From assembly GCA_003550325.1 (NCBI GenBank), contig QKWP01000619.1, positions 1 to 64,000 on the forward strand: a DNA stretch of 64,000 bases, written 5' to 3'. This stretch comes from Gigaspora rosea (taxonomy: Eukaryota; Glomeromycota; Glomeromycetes; Diversisporales; Gigasporaceae). Below the pieces are notes generated by a model. That model did not search any database, was not told where the DNA came from, and saw only the letters and a program-made list of their open reading frames with translations. Every line of letters begins with the position of its first letter. Position 1 is the first letter of the stretch. The translations under genes and the position numbers were made by a program. Positions 13,362 through 26,445 of this stretch are shown here, one piece after another.

Positions 13362-15329
13362 GGCCAGACCAACTTAATTCAGTAGTTTACGTTACACTCC
13401 TACCTTCCCCTCACTCCCTATAACAAATTGCAGCACGGAATGATACTGCAATACACGAGAAAGTTTGAATATGGAACCACACGAACCTGCCGTAAATCTA
13501 TACAAGACAATCTATGGGAAAGCGCATTTACAGTACGTAATAAGGCACAGATTCTGTGCAACAGTGCACGTACTAACATGCAATTTTATGTGTTTTCTCG
13601 TGCATATTTACATGCAGGTAATATATAATAGCATATATCCATACATATATACATAATAACATATATTGTCGTATATGCATTATTTTATTAACTAAATTTT
13701 ATAATTTTATTAACTAAATTTTATAAATTTTATTAACTAAATTTTGTATTTTATTAACTAACTTTAATTATTTTATTAATTAAATTTTATCATACAAATT
13801 CTTTAATTTAATAATTTACATGTGAATAAGAAAATACTTCTAATTACTAAAACTACCAACTTTAAAAATAATCCAGCAACTAATAATATTGAAAAAAACA
13901 AAGTAATAGTACCAAAATGAAAGGTTTTAAAAAAAATTCGAAATGACTACTCTAGAAATAACTCCAATAGGGACAACTTCGATTGTGACAACTCCAATAG
14001 CAGTAACTCAGGGGAGATACTAAAATGCAATAATATACAGAAAGTAATAAAAAATAAAAGAAAAAAATAATAGTAAAAAAAAATAAAGTAGCGATACCAC
14101 CAAAAATGATGAAAATACATACACCAAAAATGATAGTGATTCCAAAAGAGCAACTTTCAAGGCAATAACTCTAAAGGATGGTTTAAAACAATGACAATAA
14201 CTAAAAAGATTATATAAAAATTAATGAGTTGTAAAAAAAAATTATAAAAATGAAAAGAAAATAATAAAAATTATAAGAGTAAACAAAAAAAAAAAAGCAA
14301 ATTTTATTTGCTTACAATCAAATGTAATTTGTGCGCGTCAATGCACAGAAATTATTATTAAGTGCAAAAAAAACCAACAAAAAAAACAACAAAACAAAAT
14401 GAATATTTTGGTGTATGTCAATGCACGGAATTTATAATCATTAAGAATCTTAACGATCATCACGTTAATGCATTGTTAATGCACGGAATTATGATCATTA
14501 AGAATCTTAATGATTATCACGTTAGTACATGAAATTATGATCTTAAGGATCTTAACAATTGTAACAATTGTGATATTATGACAAAAATTATGATCGTTAA
14601 GAATCTTAACGATTGTGACGATCATGATATTAATGCACTGAAATTATGATCGTTAAGGAGTTTTAAAGATTGTAAATGATTGTTAAAATTGATCGTTAAG
14701 GAATCTTAACGATTGTGATGATCGTGACGTTATTGCACTGAAATTTTGATCGTTAAGAATTTTAACGATTGTGCACGTCAGAGCATGAAAATTATGATTA
14801 TGATCATTAAGAATCTTAACGATTGTGCAGATCAATGCATAAAAATTATAATCGTTAAGAATCTTAATGATTGTGCACGTCAGTGCACGAAAATTATGCT
14901 CATTAAGAATCTTAACGATTGTGCACGTTAGTGCACAGAAATTATGTGATCATTAAGATTAATACATGACAATATATGGATAGAATACTATGCACGATAG
15001 TGCACGAATTTCAATTTTTCGTGCGATAACGTGTATTAAATTTTTTGGATGATCAGCTTCCGTGCAATTTCTGTGCAGTGATTATGAAACCCGTGCCTAC
15101 TCGCATACAATTTCGTATTTATGCATACATTTCCTTGTATCGAGTTTTTATAGGGACTATGGGCGAAAATTTCGAAAAAATTTTATAATATTACGGATTA
15201 TTTTGGAAAGTTTTTTTTGAAAATATTTTTGAAAATTTTTATAACAAACTCCCCTCTAATATTCTCCCACACCTCACCTCTTTTACGAGAAGTAACGTAA
15301 TCTACTGAATTAAATGGTTCTGGTCTTAG
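13362..15329. mobile_element. 2-kb inverted-repeat element containing a hairpin minisatellite
   Basis: The left end AGACCAACTTAATTCAGTAG TTTACGTTAC pairs with GTAACGTAATCTACTGAATT AAATGGTTCTGGTCT at the right. No transposase is visible. A third, solitary copy of the left end lies near 16014-16055. TTTTATTAACTAAA direct repeats occur at 13680-13800. Confidence 0.6.
14440..14960. repeat. Minisatellite of short palindromes
   Basis: Units of about 50-70 bp built from a near-palindrome (GTTAAGAATCTTAACGATTG) plus GTGCACGTCAGTGCACG. Every unit can fold into one or two hairpins. The frame at 14746-14931 is a translation of the repeat and not a gene. Confidence 0.8.
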
Positions 15330-17416
15330 TTTATTTATTATTATCTTACCCAATTGCTATTATTTATTTGTAAATGTACCATTTATTGTTTGCTCAATAA
15401 ACCTTATTTGCGTCTATTCCTTCTGATTATTATTGTCCTGAATAAATTCAGATACTTGTGTTGATCACCCATTTGATAGTAACATCTGCTGTTAGTCAGA
15501 AGCTTTGTTGTCGAATTAGTGATGCATAATCTTGGTCGATGGTTTCCCGCCTGCTGGCTGTAAATCTGAAGGCTTTGCAAAAAAAGGCAGAATTCTACTG
15601 AGGGAGGGTAGGGATGGTGCGAATTTGCTTGCTTTGGAGGGCTACTATTAGGCTGCCCGACACTCCTTTTATATCTGTCTTGTCATTGTCTGACAAGTTT
15701 GGTTATATTAATGATCGCACCATGAGCCTTGAATTGGTAATTCATTAAATTTTACTTATCTTTCTCCTTGCATATACCGGATTCCTTGTTGAAGTCATAA
15801 TTACTCATGTAATTGTTGACTCATTTCTTATTGGTATTTTAATTTGAGTAGGTCAACAGATAGAAAAGACAGATAAGCGGTGAGCATTAGTATAATGCTT
15901 CTGTGTACATATTATGCTTAAGGCCTTTTGCAATTAACTCTTTAAAATAGCTAATCTATTATAACGAATTAATTTCAAGTGAAACTTTAGTCTAGAGATT
16001 CTAGAGTTGTTAATTAAACCAGACAAATCTAGTTCAGTAGTTTACATTCCACTCATCAAAGAAAAAGAATTTATATACCATATTTATCCAAAAATAGGCT
16101 TTACTTGTATAATTTTACAACCAAAATTCTTGTGATCTAATGATCAGATAATTTTAAGTACTGCATACAAATTCGATTACCGTAAACTGCTGTATACAAG
16201 ACCCCCAGATATCAGACCCCTATGTACTAGACCCGGGTATGAAACTCAAAACCAAATGCGGTTTTTTCAAATATCTAGGCTGCCCACTATGAATGAAAAA
16301 TATACATGTTTTAAATTTTTCCTTCTAATGGTAAAAACTCTCTACCATGGATTAGATCCGGGTTCTAATATTAGGTTTTAATATTGGTGGGGTGTAAGAG
16401 ACCCGGGTCTTTTATACAGCATTGACGATACTAAATCACAAGAAGGCTATAAATTATTTTCAGAGGAATGCTGAATAGATTTTAATTATTTTTTACTTTA
16501 CTTTTTCGGAAAGTATCGAATATTCACTCAAAATTTGGTCCAGGCCTTGCTTATCTTTCATGTTCATCCATTTCTTTTCAGACAACTTCGAACCCACGTA
16601 AATATCTGCCTTAGCATATCGATTTTGCTAATTTCACTAGTCAATATATAAACAATGATGTTAACCAAAGACTTAACTTCAAATATCCTATTGCATTTGC
16701 ATTTTAATTTTTTATGTTTATTTGTTTATTTTTTTAATTTTTTTCATATGCTCATTTTACCAGGGACCATAAAAAGAGGTGGAGTAACTGAAAAATTAAC
16801 CTCGAACGTCCTAATCTATTTTATTAAAAGAACAGTTTAAAATTAAATTTTCTTCCTAACAAAAATAAAACAAAAGGCTTCTTGGATCTTTGTAGCAATT
16901 GTTATTATTTTGTATAATATAGTGCGGATGGCTTTAACTCTGAAATCACGTGACTTTTCACTTTTTCTGAAGATCTTGTGATATGGGTAAGCCAATCAAA
17001 TAGCTCGTTTTCATTATTTTTTTTAGAGAATTTTTTTTAGAGGAAAAAAATTTTTTTGAGAAAATTTTTTTGCCAACCTGAAAGGTAAATCACGTGACTG
17101 TATTAGTGCATTCTGATTGGCTTAAATTAAAAAACATATGTGTTTACATTTTTACAATTCATTAAAATTTAAAAGGCTACTACTCTACCAGTTTAGCTTT
17201 AAATTGAAATTTAAACCACAAGTTTTATTCTTTAGGTCATAAAGAACAAAACTTGTGGATTAGTTTTGCATTTTATAAATTTTTAAAAAAGGAGTAGAGG
17301 TCGGAACTGTTATCTTCTTATCCAGATATCTGTATAGTTAGCACATATCCAAATACCAAAAATGGCCTATGGGTAATAACCTTTATTTGTTAGTTTTAAA
17401 AAGGATAATCCAACAG
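15330..17416. other. Mixed region with weak coding remnants and two inverted repeats
   Basis: On the minus strand about 16500-16630 an open stretch reads like ADIYVGSKLSEKKW then MKDKQGLDQILSEYSI, less AT-biased than the surroundings. It could be an old exon, but I cannot name it. 15480-15760 is also comparatively GC-rich, without an identifiable product. Inverted repeats lie at about 16175-16432 (ends CTGTATACAAGACCC / GGGTCTTTTATACAG) and 17170-17300 (ends around CTACTCTACC, core ACCACAAGTTTTATTC). Confidence 0.35.
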
Positions 17417-18456
17417 GTACCGTACCACACTGAGCAAAAGACCCCCTTTTTGAGAACCCCTATGCAAGAGATCCAGGTATTTTGCATGCATATTTTTTTA
17501 ACCAAGTATAATACCTGGGTATTTTGCAATTATTTGATATAGGATTTGGTAAAAGATACAGGTAAATATATTATATTTATTAATATTGTAGCATCAAGCA
17601 GCTCCCTCAATGAGATTTGCTAGTGATCGATAGTGTTCCTCAAATTCAAATCAAATCAAATATTGGATCAATTTGAATTTGATCAAATCAAATTGACCCT
17701 GATTTGAATTTGATTTGATTCAAATATTTGAATTTGAATTTGATTTGAATTTGATTTGAATTTGAATTTTTAATAGTAATTTTCAAATCAAATCAAATAT
17801 TTGTCAAATCAAATCAAATTTTACTATATTTGAATTTGATCAAATCAAATATAGTCAAATTTGAATTTGAATTTGATCAAATATTTGATTCAAATATTTG
17901 AAAATCAAATCAAATTGCGGAACCCTAATGATCGAGGTGTTGCTCAATCATTTGATTAATCGAATTTAATTGAAATGATTTTATAACGATTTGTTAGAAA
18001 TTCATTGTGCAAATTGCGGAGTAACTACAAAATACTCTATACAAAATACCTCCTGTCAAAAGATCCTACTATACAAAATATCTGTTACTAATGAAGTACC
18101 AGAGAGCAGTGTTGTCATGGGACACAGACACAGACAGTGGACAGTCCGGGACGGGACGTCCGGGACATGTCCGCCCAGAATTTTTTTTGTCCCAGACATT
18201 TTGCGACTCAACACGTGATCATCTACCAATAAAATTCGTATAATTCCGCAATTTGATTGGTTTTACCCGGCGGACATGTATCATGTTGGGACATTATTGC
18301 GGACATGTCCCGGACGTCCCGTCCCGGACTGTCCGCGTCCCGAAAAATCAGCGGGACAATGTCCATGTACAACACTGCCAGAGAGTACTTTGTAAGTTTT
18401 TGATCAGGGATTTTGTATTAGACCCTAGGTCTTTTGCTCAGTATGGTACAGTATCC
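17417..18456. mobile_element. Inverted-repeat element with a CAAAT microsatellite
   Basis: GGTACCGTACCACACTGAGC at the left pairs with GCTCAGTATGGTACAGTATCC at the right. Positions 17637-17920 are a run of AATCAAATCAAATTTGAATTTGA repeats on both strands. A hAT MITE is nested at 18107-18377. Confidence 0.6.
18107..18377. mobile_element. hAT-type MITE with intact 8-bp target duplication
   Basis: Inverted ends CAGTGTTGTCATGGGACA / ATGTCCATGTACAACACTG, flanked by CCAGAGAG on both sides. The interior is unusually GC-rich for the window, with mirrored GGGACGTCCGGGACATGTCC motifs. The two open frames across it are palindrome by-products. Confidence 0.85.
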
Positions 18457-18645
18457 GCAGGTATTTGCAGGTATCTGTAAATATCCATCAATATTCGTAG
18501 CATTTGCAGGTAATTGCAAATATCTGGATATAAATTAAATTGACTATGACATTTGATGAATGCGATCCAGATAACCATTAAAATTTTAAATAGAAAAATG
18601 AATAATAAAAGCACATTTATACAATAGTGAAAATAAAAAATAAAT

Positions 18646-19590
18646 TTCTGGTTATTTCCATAGTAAGGAATGGGTGGCAATCAAATCACCAACAATCACT
18701 TCACAGATATCAACCTACACCGACAATCATTTTACCGGCAAGCTTTTTTTACCACCACAAAATTCGCTGACACTTGATTTACTGACAAGTTCCTTTTCAT
18801 CGACAAGTTGATTTTACTGACACACACTTCACCACCAGTTACATTTACTGACAAAATCAACTTATCGACAAGCTCATTTTACCGAAAATAGAATATACCG
18901 ACAAGCCTATTCTACCGACAATACAATTCATCGTCAATACGATTTTGCCGACAATACAATTGCTGGCAATACAACTCGTTAACATATGAGACCACAGCAA
19001 TGTAATAAACTACTAAGAATAATTATGTATTATGCACAATAAAAATTGCACATTTTATTAATGATAATAATAATAATTATTGTCACGGCTGTTGCTGAAG
19101 TTATGACCTATTTTGATATAAAATTTTAAAATTTACTTTGAATGTTTTTTTTCGTCTTTGTCTTATAGGGTTAGGGTAGGGTTTGGGTATAGATTTCATA
19201 TTTATAGAGTATATGTGGATTTTAGCAGGGCTTATAGTTTCAAATCGAGACCCTATAACTTTAGCATCAACCATGATACTTAAGGCATCTGGGGAATTGT
19301 TTGTCAGCCGGTGAATTGTATTGTCAGTAGAATATTTTGTCAGTAAATTCTATTTTCGGTAAAATGAACTTGTCGGTAAGTTGATTTTGTCAGTAAAATT
19401 AACTGTCGGTGAAGCGTGTGTCAGTAAAATCAACGTGTCAGTGAAAACATGCTTGTCAGCAAATCGAGTGTCGGCGAGTTATTTGCAGTAAAAAAAGCAT
19501 GTCGGTAAAATGGTTGTCGGTGTAGTGTTATGTCTGTAAAGTGATTGTCGGTGAAATAATACGAATGCGTAAGGAATAACCAGAATTTAC
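18646..19590. mobile_element. Foldback element of ACCGACAA motifs with a nested MITE
   Basis: Outer arms TTTCTGGTTATTTCCATAG / GTAAGGAATAACCAGAATT. Many CACCGACAATCATTTTACCG motifs lie on the left and their complements on the right. At 19081-19283 lies a decayed copy, reversed, of the Harbinger-like MITE seen at 10266-10494. Confidence 0.65.
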
Positions 19591-19799
19591 TTTTTATTCC
19601 TACCATTCCCAAAAGATAAAATTAATAAAAGTTGAGAATAAAGCAAACAATGAATTAATAAGTAAAAAACACCCATGAAACTTATCCTAAAAACATCTAT
19701 TTATTCCACCTTTCTACCTGTAAAAGTGTCCATTTACCTATTATTACCCAACTACTAGTAACTACTTACCTGTTAGTAAGAACACAAAGAGAACCATAA

Positions 19800-20286
19800 A
19801 TAAATAAAAAAATAAACAAAAAAACAATAAATAAATAAATAAATAAGATAAAGAAAGTATAATATTAGAAATAAATTAAAATTTAACAAAAAAAGATTAA
19901 AAAAAAAAAAGTTAAAAAAATTAAAAAAATAAAAAAATAAATAAAAAAAAGATTAAAAAAAAGGATAAGTTTAATGCTCACCAGTGGTGAATTTCACCAA
20001 TCCAATTAGAATTAAAAATCAGGTGTAACATGCAAAACAATTTTGTATAACAAAAATAAGAATTTTTTAAAAAATCGCTTCTAACTAAAAATTTTGTCTA
20101 TGAAACTACTTTTTTTATACAAAAAAAAATTTCTTGTAAAATTTTGATATAAACTATACCTCTGCTCTATCCCAGTTCTCACTCTTACCCTAATATTAAA
20201 AAGATTTAATTTTTATTTGTTTTGCTATATATAATTATATATAGATGGATAATCACTGATGAATTTCACCACTAGTAAATGCTAAA
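19800..20286. repeat. A-rich low-complexity run followed by a MITE
   Basis: 19800-19965 is AAATAAAT/AAAAGATT low complexity. 19970-20286 has inverted ends TTTAATGCTCACCAGTGGTG / CACCACTAGTAAATGCTAAA and a non-coding interior. Confidence 0.6.
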
Positions 20287-23200
20287 TTAATTCTAAAAAA
20301 AACTGTAAAAAATTTTAAAAAAAAATAATAAATAGAGAATGAAATTAGGGTATAATAAAAATATATATAGTGTACGTATGTACTAGGTGCTAGCATGTGC
20401 TCTATCAAATATAGTGCCAAATGTAACATAGATACTATGTTTTAATAATGCATATGCTAGCTCTTGCGGAGCTTTAGCAGTTAGTATATATATACATATA
20501 TATGTACTGTACTTATTAGGTATGTACTGTACATATGTACATGTACAAAACCTGTTCAAATTTCAATACACAACAAATATCAATGCAAAACATGCTCACA
20601 ATTACCCATAGTATCCTTAGGATATCCAGTTATTTAATAGGTTTCAGGTTATCTGTGAGGTTATTTAGTAATCTGCAAGGTTATTTGGTTATCTGTTCAA
20701 TTATCTGATTATTCATAAATTAAAAACTGGTAATTATCCAAATATTAATTTTATAAAAAGAATACAACTGTACAGATAAAAAAATATCCGGTTCCAAGCT
20801 CTAAAGAGAAATAGTATTTTTTGTAAAGCTATTTTTTGTACAGAGTTAAAGCCATCTGCACTATACATAGTTTATAAGTCTTTAAGTACTAGAACTCCAG
20901 GTGGTTTTAAAGATGTACACACAATCCCTTCTTTTTACTGTATTTGTTCAAATTGGATATTAATAAACAAAGTGGAATTGATAAGATTAGTGTTTGTAGT
21001 TGATTTTACATTAGTTAATTTTATCGATTTAGTTGGCTTAGCTAGCTGATTTTCCAAAAAATCAACTTAGTTAATTTTATATATTATATTAAAGTAACCA
21101 ACCAGATTACCTTTCTTAGTATATAGTACTAAGAGTAGGAGCCAAAATATTTTGAAAAAAAAATCAAAAACATAAAATATAAGCAAGGATTTAGCAAGGT
21201 TGCAACAAAAATTTGATAAAATATCTGATAATTCTAAAAGTAAAAAATATTAAAGGGTAGTCTGCCTCTAAAGCATATCGGCTAATTTTGTTTTGACCCC
21301 AAAATCAACCAATCATAATTGAGAATTTTTAAAAAAATTTTACGCTTAAAATTTTTACGAAGCAGATTTTTATAAAAACGGTCTTTTTAACAAACTTTGT
21401 ACTTCTAATTAAACATGTAGAAAATTATGAGATTTACATGTTTTATTATAAGCCAAAAGCAGGTTAAAAAGGCTGTTTTTTAAAAAATTTGCTTCTGAAA
21501 TTCACACTTGGTAGTTACTAACCAATCAAACAATGACGAACCAATCCTAAAACACCCGAATATATCAACAAACAGTAAAAATACATCTTTCTACAACTTA
21601 GTATAGCTGTTTTATTTAAATTTTTTGGTTTTTTATCTTGTCTAGGCGCTAAAAAAGCACTTTAATTAGTTGTATGAGTGCTTCGTTTGTTACTTTTTTG
21701 ACATTACTTAGAAGCAAAAATTTATGTAACTTTTGGTCTAAAAAAGGCCCAAAAATCAAAATCAGCCGATATGGGGATAAAAAAATTGCAAATCTTATAA
21801 TAAACAAAAACGGAAATTTATATATTTTTTTTATAGTTTAGAAATCTAGCTTGCCTATATATAAAAGTATTTTTTATTATGTAAACTTTCTTTTAGTTCT
21901 AATAAAAGTTGTAAAACCAATTTTTCTGATTCTAATAGTAGTAAAATAATTAAAATTAGTTAGATAGATTACGAGATATAGGTTTGTTTTGATTTTTTAC
22001 TATAGAGTTTTTTCTTAAGAACAGAATCACATGGGATTCTATTTTTATATAAGGCAATTAGTAAATCTCTGCTGATTTTTACTATAAAATTTATACCCTT
22101 CAACTGCGAACTACCCTTTAATTGACTTTGACTTAGCTGGCTAAGCTAAATTTTAAATATTAACTTAGTCAAGCCAATAAATAAAGGTCTACTACAAATA
22201 CTAGATAAAATATATTTAAAATTTTATGAGTATTTTGAGAGAAATGGTGTTGTTAAGGTAAGTTTGATTATCTGAGTTGTTTAAAATTAAATCAGAATTT
22301 CAAGTATTAGATTTTTTATCAAAGAAAAATTAATTTTCCTAATAACAGATTCAGTAATAATGAAAAATATGTTATTATGACTGAGTAGATAATAATTTGA
22401 TACTTCTATGTACTATATATTTATCATTTTCCAATTTTTCAATTTTTTTTTTTTGTTCAGTTATAGTAATTGGTTCTGTCAGGAAAATTTAAAACATGAT
22501 TAAAATCGGTATTTAAAATTACTTGCACAAGATACACATGTGCAAGTATTTTTTTTTGTACAAGAGAAGTTCTAAATGCATATGCACAAGTATGCAATTG
22601 AATTTAAATAAGTCTTGCATAAAAAATAACATGCAAGAGAAATTTTAATATTTTATCACACAAAAACTTAGTCTACATATAAAATAGGATAATAGCAGTT
22701 CAAAAATCTCTGAAAGAAAAATGAATAAACATAAAATATGAGCAAGTTTGAGCTTAATTTTGAGAAAATATCTAAAATATCCTAAATAATTAATAAAAAA
22801 TATAAGATATACATATTATTAGTATTTTTATAATATTGGTATTATTTAGAGATAGTAAATATGTGCATATAAAAATAAAATTTATATGCATCTGTGTGCA
22901 ACTAGTAGTTGGTTTGTGCAATTAAATCCTATGGCACAGCTGCATTTGTGCATATAGGTTTCAATCTGAATTTTAATTACTAGTTGCAAGTATCTAATCA
23001 ATTATAATTGATTGATTTATCATAAAGCAATTATTGTAGGTAGAGATAGTAGGTGATAATAATCAATCTAAATCAAAATCAATTATAATCAAAAAATATA
23101 AATTAATTAAAAGAGGGCTCCTAAGTATGTGCAAAAACTTTTGAGTACACGTAACTAAATTCTTTAAAAAATCTGTTGTACTGTTATACAAATTTTCTTT

Positions 23201-23653
23201 TTTGATAGCAATTATTCTTACTTGAATCTTTTGATTAAACATAATGATACATGATGGGAGTAGTACTCCATTTTATTTTTTTTTCTATTATTATATATTG
23301 TACTCAATAAATATTTCTATATTCACATAATGCAATAAATGTAGAAGGAGTAAATTTGACATAAAGGAGCCAGATTTGCAAATGGGCAATAAAGAGAACA
23401 AATGAACAAGACAAGTAAGGTTAAAAAGCGCCAAGGTTTACAATTTACTTCTAAATTTGTCTTTATAGCCTTATCACATGTACTACATATCTACAGTATC
23501 ATCATGAATTATTATATACATATCTATTATTTTGCTTATATAAGCCTCTTATTTATATAAAACTTTTCTCTATATAAACTATAGATATTATAATAATAAC
23601 TCTAGCATGACTTTTGTCAATACATTAAGTTATCTTGTTTGGCCTTTGATGTA
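20287..23653. other. No gene; repeat-derived DNA
   Basis: 21262-21775 shares its ends (ATCGGCTAAT / ATCAGCCGATAT) and interior blocks (GTAGAAAATTATGA, AGCCAAAAG) with the element at 45198-45695. The rest is AT-rich sequence without coding signal. Confidence 0.45.
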
Positions 23654-24195
23654 ACTTAATTGATGATCCGGATAAGATCGGCACTATTACCATATTGGGA
23701 TAATAGTAAATTTTGGGGATAAGTACAATATAAATTTTTATTATATGCAGAAATCTGAAGTCGGTCCAATTAAAAGTATTTTTTTTATTAAGTTAACAGT
23801 TCATGTCAATTAATTGAAAGTTGTAGAGCATAATGAGATGCATCTAATGGTGGTTATATCATTCAAATCGGCCCAGTGTGCGCTGAGATATCGTTAAAAA
23901 ACGATTGGCTGACTATATAAAATTTCTAGTTTGTTTACATAGAATTTTATATAGTTGGCCAATCGTTTTTGGCGATATTTCAGCGTACACTGGGTCGAAT
24001 TGAATGCTCTAACTACCATTGGATGCGTCTCAGTGAGCTCTACAACTTTCAATTAATTGACACGAACTGTTAACTTAATAAAAAAAATACTTTTCATTGG
24101 ACCGACGTCAGATTTCAGATATAGTAAAAAACATAGTAATTTCCTCCAAATTCTAATATAAAAATAGTGCTGATCTTATCCGGATTAGCAATTAA
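23654..24195. mobile_element. Large near-perfect palindrome
   Basis: Arms of about 260 bp: CTTAATTGATGATCCGGATA at the left, TATCCGGATTAGCAATTAAG at the right, centre near 23925. The arms remain close to complementary throughout, so the element is young or maintained. Confidence 0.8.
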
Positions 24196-24975
24196 GAGTA
24201 GAGTGTGCATAAATCATTTATTATATCATATAATTTTTGTGGAACAATGAGATTTCATACATAAAATTAAAATATATTAATAATAAAAGTTTTTGAAGCC
24301 ACAGTTAATCTTTACCAAAATTTGGTAATATACAGATTAAGCCTTCTTTTAATAGTAGTAAAATCTTAGTGAGTTGTATTATTTTAAAAAATATTTTCTT
24401 ATATAGTAAAATTTGCTGAAGTGGCTTCAAATTTGCCAGATTACACAAAAATCATCTTTTCATCTGTTATACAGGCAAATTTGTCTGCAAAATTTATTTT
24501 TTGTATAATTGTTAAAAAAGTAGATAGGAGAGATCCCCTTAAAAAATATTTAAATTAATTTAGTTAGCTTTATACAATACTTTGGCAAAGTATTAATTTA
24601 AAATTTGTTATATCAAAAATTTTTACTAACTAAAAATTATATTTTTTCCTATATATAACACAGGTTGAATAAAGCCCTACTTGGAACTGTATAGCTGGAC
24701 AAAAACCAGAGACATATCAAGTTTTGACATGTCTTTGGTTTTTTATTTTTAAATTAGCTATATATCGGGTATCCAATATTAATATGGAAGTAACCTAATT
24801 ATAATATGATATACCTAAAAGTTATCAGTTTTAAACAGATATCAAATTAGATAACCTAATAGCAATATCAGTAATTTTGTATAGCTATGAAATTTAACTG
24901 ATAAATACTAGTTTTCTATAGAACAATTGGGTAAAAATCAGAACAATATCATAATTAAATAAGTTACTCTAATCC

Positions 24976-25310
24976 ACAGGTTGAAGAAAGACAGATCAGG
25001 CTTCAATCGGCATTATGTAATCCCGATATGAATGATATGAACCCAATTTGAAACAGATATTTGGTGCAAATAGGAATCTTTAAATACAAGTCAGGATCAT
25101 ATAAGCATTTAAAACATATTGGAATGCTAATAAATCTATTAGTTAATTGATAAAGCTATAAGGCAAGCTTTAGAGTTATCAGCATTTCGATATGTATTGA
25201 ACACCTATATGAACCTGATTTGTATCCTAAAGGTCTCCTATTTGTGCCATAGGGTTTATATCAGGATTATATGATGCTGATTGGAGCCTGATTTGCCTTC
25301 ATTCAATACA
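24976..25310. mobile_element. Imperfect palindrome
   Basis: AGGTTGAAGAAAGACAGATC AGGCTTCAATC pairs with the region ending GATTGGAGCCTGATTTGCC TTCATTCAATAC; internal blocks AAACAGATATTTGGTGCAAAT / ATTTGTGCCATAGGG also mirror. Confidence 0.55.
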
Positions 25311-26445
25311 TTAGGGTGATTCAAAATTAACTTATTTCGAAAATAAAATAGAAGTTTAAAAATCCTATTTTTATTTTGAAATTCTGAAATTAGAAAATAA
25401 AATAGGAGCATTTTCTAAAGCAACTTAAGTTGATTCTAATTTGATCCTCATAACGAATGTGTAATTAATAAATTTGAAAATAAATTAATTTAAAAATAAA
25501 TGAACCTCAAAACTATTGTTATTGAAAAAAAAACATTTGCTATAGTAACTTTAGAACACCTATATAAATTATTATATTGTTGCCATCCTAAAAATTTTAA
25601 ATACAAAGATGTAGGCTTTATAAATAGACTTTAAGCCAACAAATTAATTTTCGCGCATACTAATTTGTTTTCTTCTCATTCTTTATATTCTTTATAAAGT
25701 ACAATTTTAATGTAATAACTGCTCTTCGGCCACTAAGTAAACTTTATCTTAAAATTACTTAAATTCTAAGATAAATTTGCTAAATTAATTTAGAATTTCT
25801 TTATTTTTATTTAGGCTAAATTGGAATTCTTTATCAACATGAGCATGTTTTGGAATTCTAATACAGTATGTTATATGTACTCATAAATTCTAAACACTGA
25901 TCTAATCACCAGTTATACAGATCAGTATAAATATACTTCTTTTACAATTCTAACTATGAACTATATTTTTTGGCTTTCTTTCTTTTGCTTAAACTATTTT
26001 TTTTATATTTTTAGGTTTTTGTAATGCTTTTTCTTTGTGAAATCTCATCATTTGGAGTCATCCATTCTAGCAAATTTTCTTCTTTGTTAGTGTTATGTTT
26101 CTTTATTGCTAGTGCAGTCTTGTTATAGCTTTGTCATATAGTTTTCACGAAATCATATAGTTTTTTTGCTTAAACTAGTTTTTTTTTTACTGAGTACTAA
26201 CATTTTTAGTTTTTATAGTGCTTTTTTCTTCATGTGATCTTGTTGTTGGAGTCATCTATTCCAGTAAATTTTCTTCTTCATTGGTATTGTGTCTTTTTAC
26301 GACTAGTGCATCCTTTCATTAACAGCTTAATCATGTAGTTTTTTAGAAAATCTTACTTTTTTTTGAACTTGTTTTCTTTTTTTACTGAGTACTAACATTT
26401 TCAGGTTTGTAGTGCTTTTTTTGTGTGATCTTATCGTTGGTGTTA

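Noticed and set aside
13428-13656. Two overlapping 63-66-codon plus-strand frames
   Set aside because: Inside the inverted-repeat element at 13362-15329, without homology or splice context that I can support.
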